DNA from: UBA2589 sp965223235
GTDB lineage: Bacteria > Gemmatimonadota > Gemmatimonadetes > Longimicrobiales > Gaopeijiaceae
Direction of reading: 5' to 3'
DNA length: 64,000 bases
Assembly (NCBI GenBank): GCA_965223235.1
Contig: CBDCVV010000007.1
Span: 186,001 to 250,000 of the forward strand
The notes under the pieces are model-generated. The model was not told the origin of the DNA. It made no database searches and saw only the letters and a program-made list of their open reading frames with translations. This document shows positions 61,454 to 64,000 of this stretch, piece by piece (the stretch's first letter is position 1; every line of letters starts with the position of its first letter). Position numbers and translations under genes: made by a program.

Positions 61454-63319
61454 ATGCGTAGACTCTCTCCCTCCCTGCGGCGGATGCGGTCCGCCCGGAC
61501 CTACCTTGTCCTGGCAGGCTCAGGGTTGCTCGCGACGTGCGGGGGCGACGCCTCGTCGCCTGTGGTGCCCGTGCCGACGGAGCTCCGTTTGGACGCCTCC
61601 TCCCTCGACTTCACGTACATCGGGGAACGGGAGGTCATGAGCGCTACCGTGCTCGACCAAGAAGGTGCTCCGATAGGCGGGGTGACGGTTACGTGGTCGT
61701 CCGATGATCCGGCGGTCGCTTCGGTCACGGCCCAAGGAGAGGTTCACGCCGAGGGGAATGGTGCCACGGTCGTGAGGGCCCGAGTGGGGTCGGTCGAGGC
61801 TGAACTCCCGGTCAGCGTGTCCCAGGGGGTCGCGAGCGTCGAGATCGCCTTGGATTCGATCGTGCTCGCGGACGTGGGGGACTCGATGGTCGTAGCGGCG
61901 GTCGCGTCTGATGAAGGCGGGACTCCCCTCGGGCCTCTGGTTGTGAGCTGGGTCGTGAGAGATACCGGTGTCGCCTTGGTGGCCCCGTCCGGCGCCGTCA
62001 CCGCCGTCGGCACGGGATCGACGTGGGTCATTGCGAGCGCGGGGGGCTTGTCCGATTCCCTGAGCGTTCGGGTCGAGCCCGAGCTCGTGATCTTCGCGAT
62101 CGGCTCCTTACCCGTCGAGGGGGAAGTGGTGAGCGAGGTGTCCCTTGCTGGGCGGGTGGAAGACCTGCTCGGGGCGGGCTACGGTGGAGCCACGGTCTTT
62201 TGGAGCACAGGAGCCGGATCTGGGTCGATCATTTCCGAACAGAGCACCACCACGGACCAAACCGGTACCACCGGGGCGGTGTGGCAACTCGGGGAAGTTG
62301 CCGGAACGCAGCGGGCGTTCGCCCAAATCGAGACGAGGGGCCGGACGGAGGTCGTCGAGTTTCTTGCCAACGCCCTCGCGGGGCCGGCTGTCTCGGCCAA
62401 CCTGGTTGCCGACTCCGTACTACTGAGCGCCCGGGGCGAAACCGCCTTTCTTGCGCCCGCGCTATTGGACTCGTTCGACAACGAGGCATTGGCCGCGGGG
62501 GTCACCTGGACCGCTTCGGATTCGACGATCGTCGCCGTGAGCGCCGATGGACTCGTTACAGGCGGACAAGAAGGGGCCACCTGGGTCAGGGCGTGGGTGG
62601 ACGGCGCGCCTTCGGACTCGATCCTCGTCACCGTACAGCACCGAGGCGCCATCACGATCACCTTCGATGACGGCTTCCGGAGTGTGTACGAGAACGCGTG
62701 GCCCGTGCTCCAAGAGTACGGCTACGCGGCGAACGTAGCGGTGAACCCGGTCCCCGTAGACCAGTCGTGGCCAGATTACATGACGCGGGCGATGCTGGAC
62801 GAAGTGCACTCGGCTGGGTGGTCTATCGTCAGCCACACACTTCAGCATGATTCGTTGCCTAGTCTTTCACCGGGTGAGCTCGACTACGACCTGCGAGCAA
62901 CCCAGCAGTGGATTCTCGACGCCGGGTACAACGGCGCCAACGTCTTCGTCGCTCCCTACCATGCGTACGGACCTGCCGAGCGCGAGGCCGTGTCCGTGTA
63001 TTACGAGGCCTCCCGAGGGACGTCGTCCGATATTGTCTCGCCGGACAGTTTGGTCGCGTGGCGTCCCGACAACCCCTTCGAGTTGACCGGGCGGGAGGCG
63101 GACCTGCTCCCGTACACCACTCCGACCGGCCGAGGAGTCCTCCAGGCGCTCCTACAAAGAACCGTCGATGAGGGCGTCTTCCTCGACGTCTTCTTCCATC
63201 GGGTGCCTCCTGAGAACGTCGCTGACTTCCGGGCGATGCTCGATGTATTCGAAGGATTCAGGGATCGCGTCCTCCCGTACCACGAGCTCTTTCCGCGCTT
63301 CGCGCGAACGGTAGAGTAG
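61454..63319 (+). CDS. Exported polysaccharide deacetylase with Ig-like (Big_2) domains
   Basis: A 621-residue lipoprotein (lipobox-like GLLATCGG, Cys29). Three or four bacterial Ig-like group 2 repeats occupy about residues 38-400, seen as WSSDDPAVASVTAQGEVHAEGNGATVVRA and WTASDSTIVAVSADGLVTGGQEG. The C-terminal NodB-type domain has ITITFDDGFRS (metal Asp pair, about residue 405), the second motif SHTLQHDSL (His/His) and YPAYHAYG-like PYHAYG. Metal-dependent deacetylation of chitin-like, PNAG or peptidoglycan glycans on the cell surface is the family role; the substrate is unknown. Confidence 0.88.
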   Translation: MRRLSPSLRRMRSARTYLVLAGSGLLATCGGDASSPVVPVPTELRLDASSLDFTYIGEREVMSATVLDQEGAPIGGVTVTWSSDDPAVASVTAQGEVHAEGNGATVVRARVGSVEAELPVSVSQGVASVEIALDSIVLADVGDSMVVAAVASDEGGTPLGPLVVSWVVRDTGVALVAPSGAVTAVGTGSTWVIASAGGLSDSLSVRVEPELVIFAIGSLPVEGEVVSEVSLAGRVEDLLGAGYGGATVFWSTGAGSGSIISEQSTTTDQTGTTGAVWQLGEVAGTQRAFAQIETRGRTEVVEFLANALAGPAVSANLVADSVLLSARGETAFLAPALLDSFDNEALAAGVTWTASDSTIVAVSADGLVTGGQEGATWVRAWVDGAPSDSILVTVQHRGAITITFDDGFRSVYENAWPVLQEYGYAANVAVNPVPVDQSWPDYMTRAMLDEVHSAGWSIVSHTLQHDSLPSLSPGELDYDLRATQQWILDAGYNGANVFVAPYHAYGPAEREAVSVYYEASRGTSSDIVSPDSLVAWRPDNPFELTGREADLLPYTTPTGRGVLQALLQRTVDEGVFLDVFFHRVPPENVADFRAMLDVFEGFRDRVLPYHELFPRFARTVE

Positions 63320-63494
63320 GCCCAATACTCGGCCAATGTGGCCGACCCTGCCGCTCCACACGTGTCCGCCCGGCTAATCTTGCCGGCATATATTGCCCCT
63401 GTGCTTCAAGCTTTAACACCTGAGATGCGATCTCTGTGTATCGTAAGCGGTTGTCGTGCAACGACTTGAGCAATTAGGGCGTGGTCCGACATCT

Positions 63495-63510
63495 TTGGCC
63501 CAGCCCTTGC
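63495..63510 (+). promoter_or_regulatory. Candidate sigma-54 promoter
   Basis: TTGG-N10-GC layout: TTGGCCCAGCCCTTGC has GG at 63497-63498 and GC at 63509-63510, the -24/-12 spacing of RpoN promoters, 34-46 bases before the response regulator start. Sequence-only guess. Confidence 0.3.
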
Positions 63511-63555
63511 CCCTAGCGTGGTCGACATCACGATGACCCCTGGATGGCTGGCCCC

Positions 63556-64000
63556 ATGGACGTGTTCAAGACTCCGATCGAAGCTTCGAAGGTCCTGGTA
63601 GTCGAAGACTCCGATACGACGGCGCGCTACTACAAGAGACTGCTCGCTGCGCGGGGCTTCCACGACGTGAAGGTGCTTCAGGATTCTCGCGAGGCGATCG
63701 AGACGTTCCTGAGTTACCAGCCCGACCTAGTCATCCTCGACCTCCACATGCCGAACGTGGACGGATTCGAGATCTTGGGCGGGATCGGGCAGCTGGTCGC
63801 ACCGGGCTCATTTCATCCGATCTTAGTGGTCTCCGGTGATCTGGAGCCGTCCGCACGGGTCCGCTGCCTCTCCGCGGGAGCGAAGGACTTCATCTCGAAG
63901 CCGTTCCGACCCGACGAGTTCATGCTTCGCGTCCAGAACCTCCTCGAGACGCGCCTGCTCCACCAGCACCTTCACGACCGGAAGCAAGCGCTCGAGACCC
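63556..64000 (+). CDS. Response regulator receiver protein, 5' part (cut by window end)
   Basis: Open frame to the last base. The 148 visible residues carry a full receiver domain: VLVVEDSDTTARYY (acidic pocket), DLVILDLHMPN (phospho-Asp), VVSGD and AKDFISKPFRPDEF (Lys). The following LLETRLLHQHLHDRKQALE is a linker typical of receiver proteins with an attached HD-GYP or GGDEF output (RpfG-like), but the output lies outside the window. ATG 63556 is used; an in-frame ATG at 63544 is possible. Confidence 0.85.
   Translation, partial: MDVFKTPIEASKVLVVEDSDTTARYYKRLLAARGFHDVKVLQDSREAIETFLSYQPDLVILDLHMPNVDGFEILGGIGQLVAPGSFHPILVVSGDLEPSARVRCLSAGAKDFISKPFRPDEFMLRVQNLLETRLLHQHLHDRKQALET

Noticed and set aside
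61353..61640. Small ORF before the deacetylase
   Set aside because: Overlaps the deacetylase start in another frame and shows no family features.

Overview
The window reads as a contiguous, gene-dense bacterial chromosome segment of high GC (roughly 60-65% by eye). Diderm cell-envelope genes (lipoproteins, a beta-barrel-like protein, gmhB), TTG/GTG starts in tight NTGA overlaps, and the order infB-DUF503-rbfA-truB-ribF-rpsO-pnp-M16 peptidase followed by mreBCD-mrdA-rodA-accD-folC suggest a Gemmatimonadota-like organism. That assignment is inference from gene content and order; no rRNA is present.

Layout. 1-9.6 kb: translation and RNA block (infB 3' part, DUF503, rbfA, truB, ribF, rpsO, pnp), an M16 peptidase, alanine dehydrogenase and dUTPase. 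9.7-15.3 kb: rod-shape and elongasome operon mreB-mreC-mreD-mrdA-rodA. 15.3-23.4 kb: accD, folC, hisS, a small membrane protein, proS, lysA and guaA; accD and folC read as one ORF only because of an apparent one-base insertion. 23.4-30.8 kb: RidA protein, beta-barrel-like protein, lipoproteins, M48 protease, clpB, methylmalonyl-CoA epimerase and thioredoxin. 30.9-41.4 kb: rsmI, then an envelope cluster (DUF4159, DUF4175-like giant coiled coil, TPR protein, exported GATase1-like protein) coupled to a DinG helicase with an N-terminal JAMM domain. 41.5-50.1 kb: FAH-family hydrolase, aminotransferase, TonB-like-anchored protein, tandem HD-GYP protein, valS and an Ig-like lipoprotein. 50.1-55.5 kb: selA, gmhB, A-type Fe-S carrier, MBL hydrolase, purN and purH. 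55.5-58.8 kb: hybrid histidine kinase, DUF2892 protein, lipase-like protein and a GGCT-like protein on mixed strands.

58.9-61.2 kb is the accessory pocket: tRNA-Ser(TGA), an array of degenerate repeats that each carry a copy of the tRNA 3' end, an IS3-family remnant with one terminal repeat, and a HigB-HigA type toxin-antitoxin pair preceded by two tandem perfect operators. The window closes with an exported Ig-like polysaccharide deacetylase and the start of a receiver-domain regulator that runs off the edge.

The most notable observations are the tRNA-Ser-derived repeat array, the accD/folC frame anomaly, the JAMM-DinG fusion with a missing Fe-S cysteine, the higBA operators, and the translationally coupled DUF4159/DUF4175/TPR/exported-protein cluster. 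No CRISPR array, prophage or rRNA was seen.
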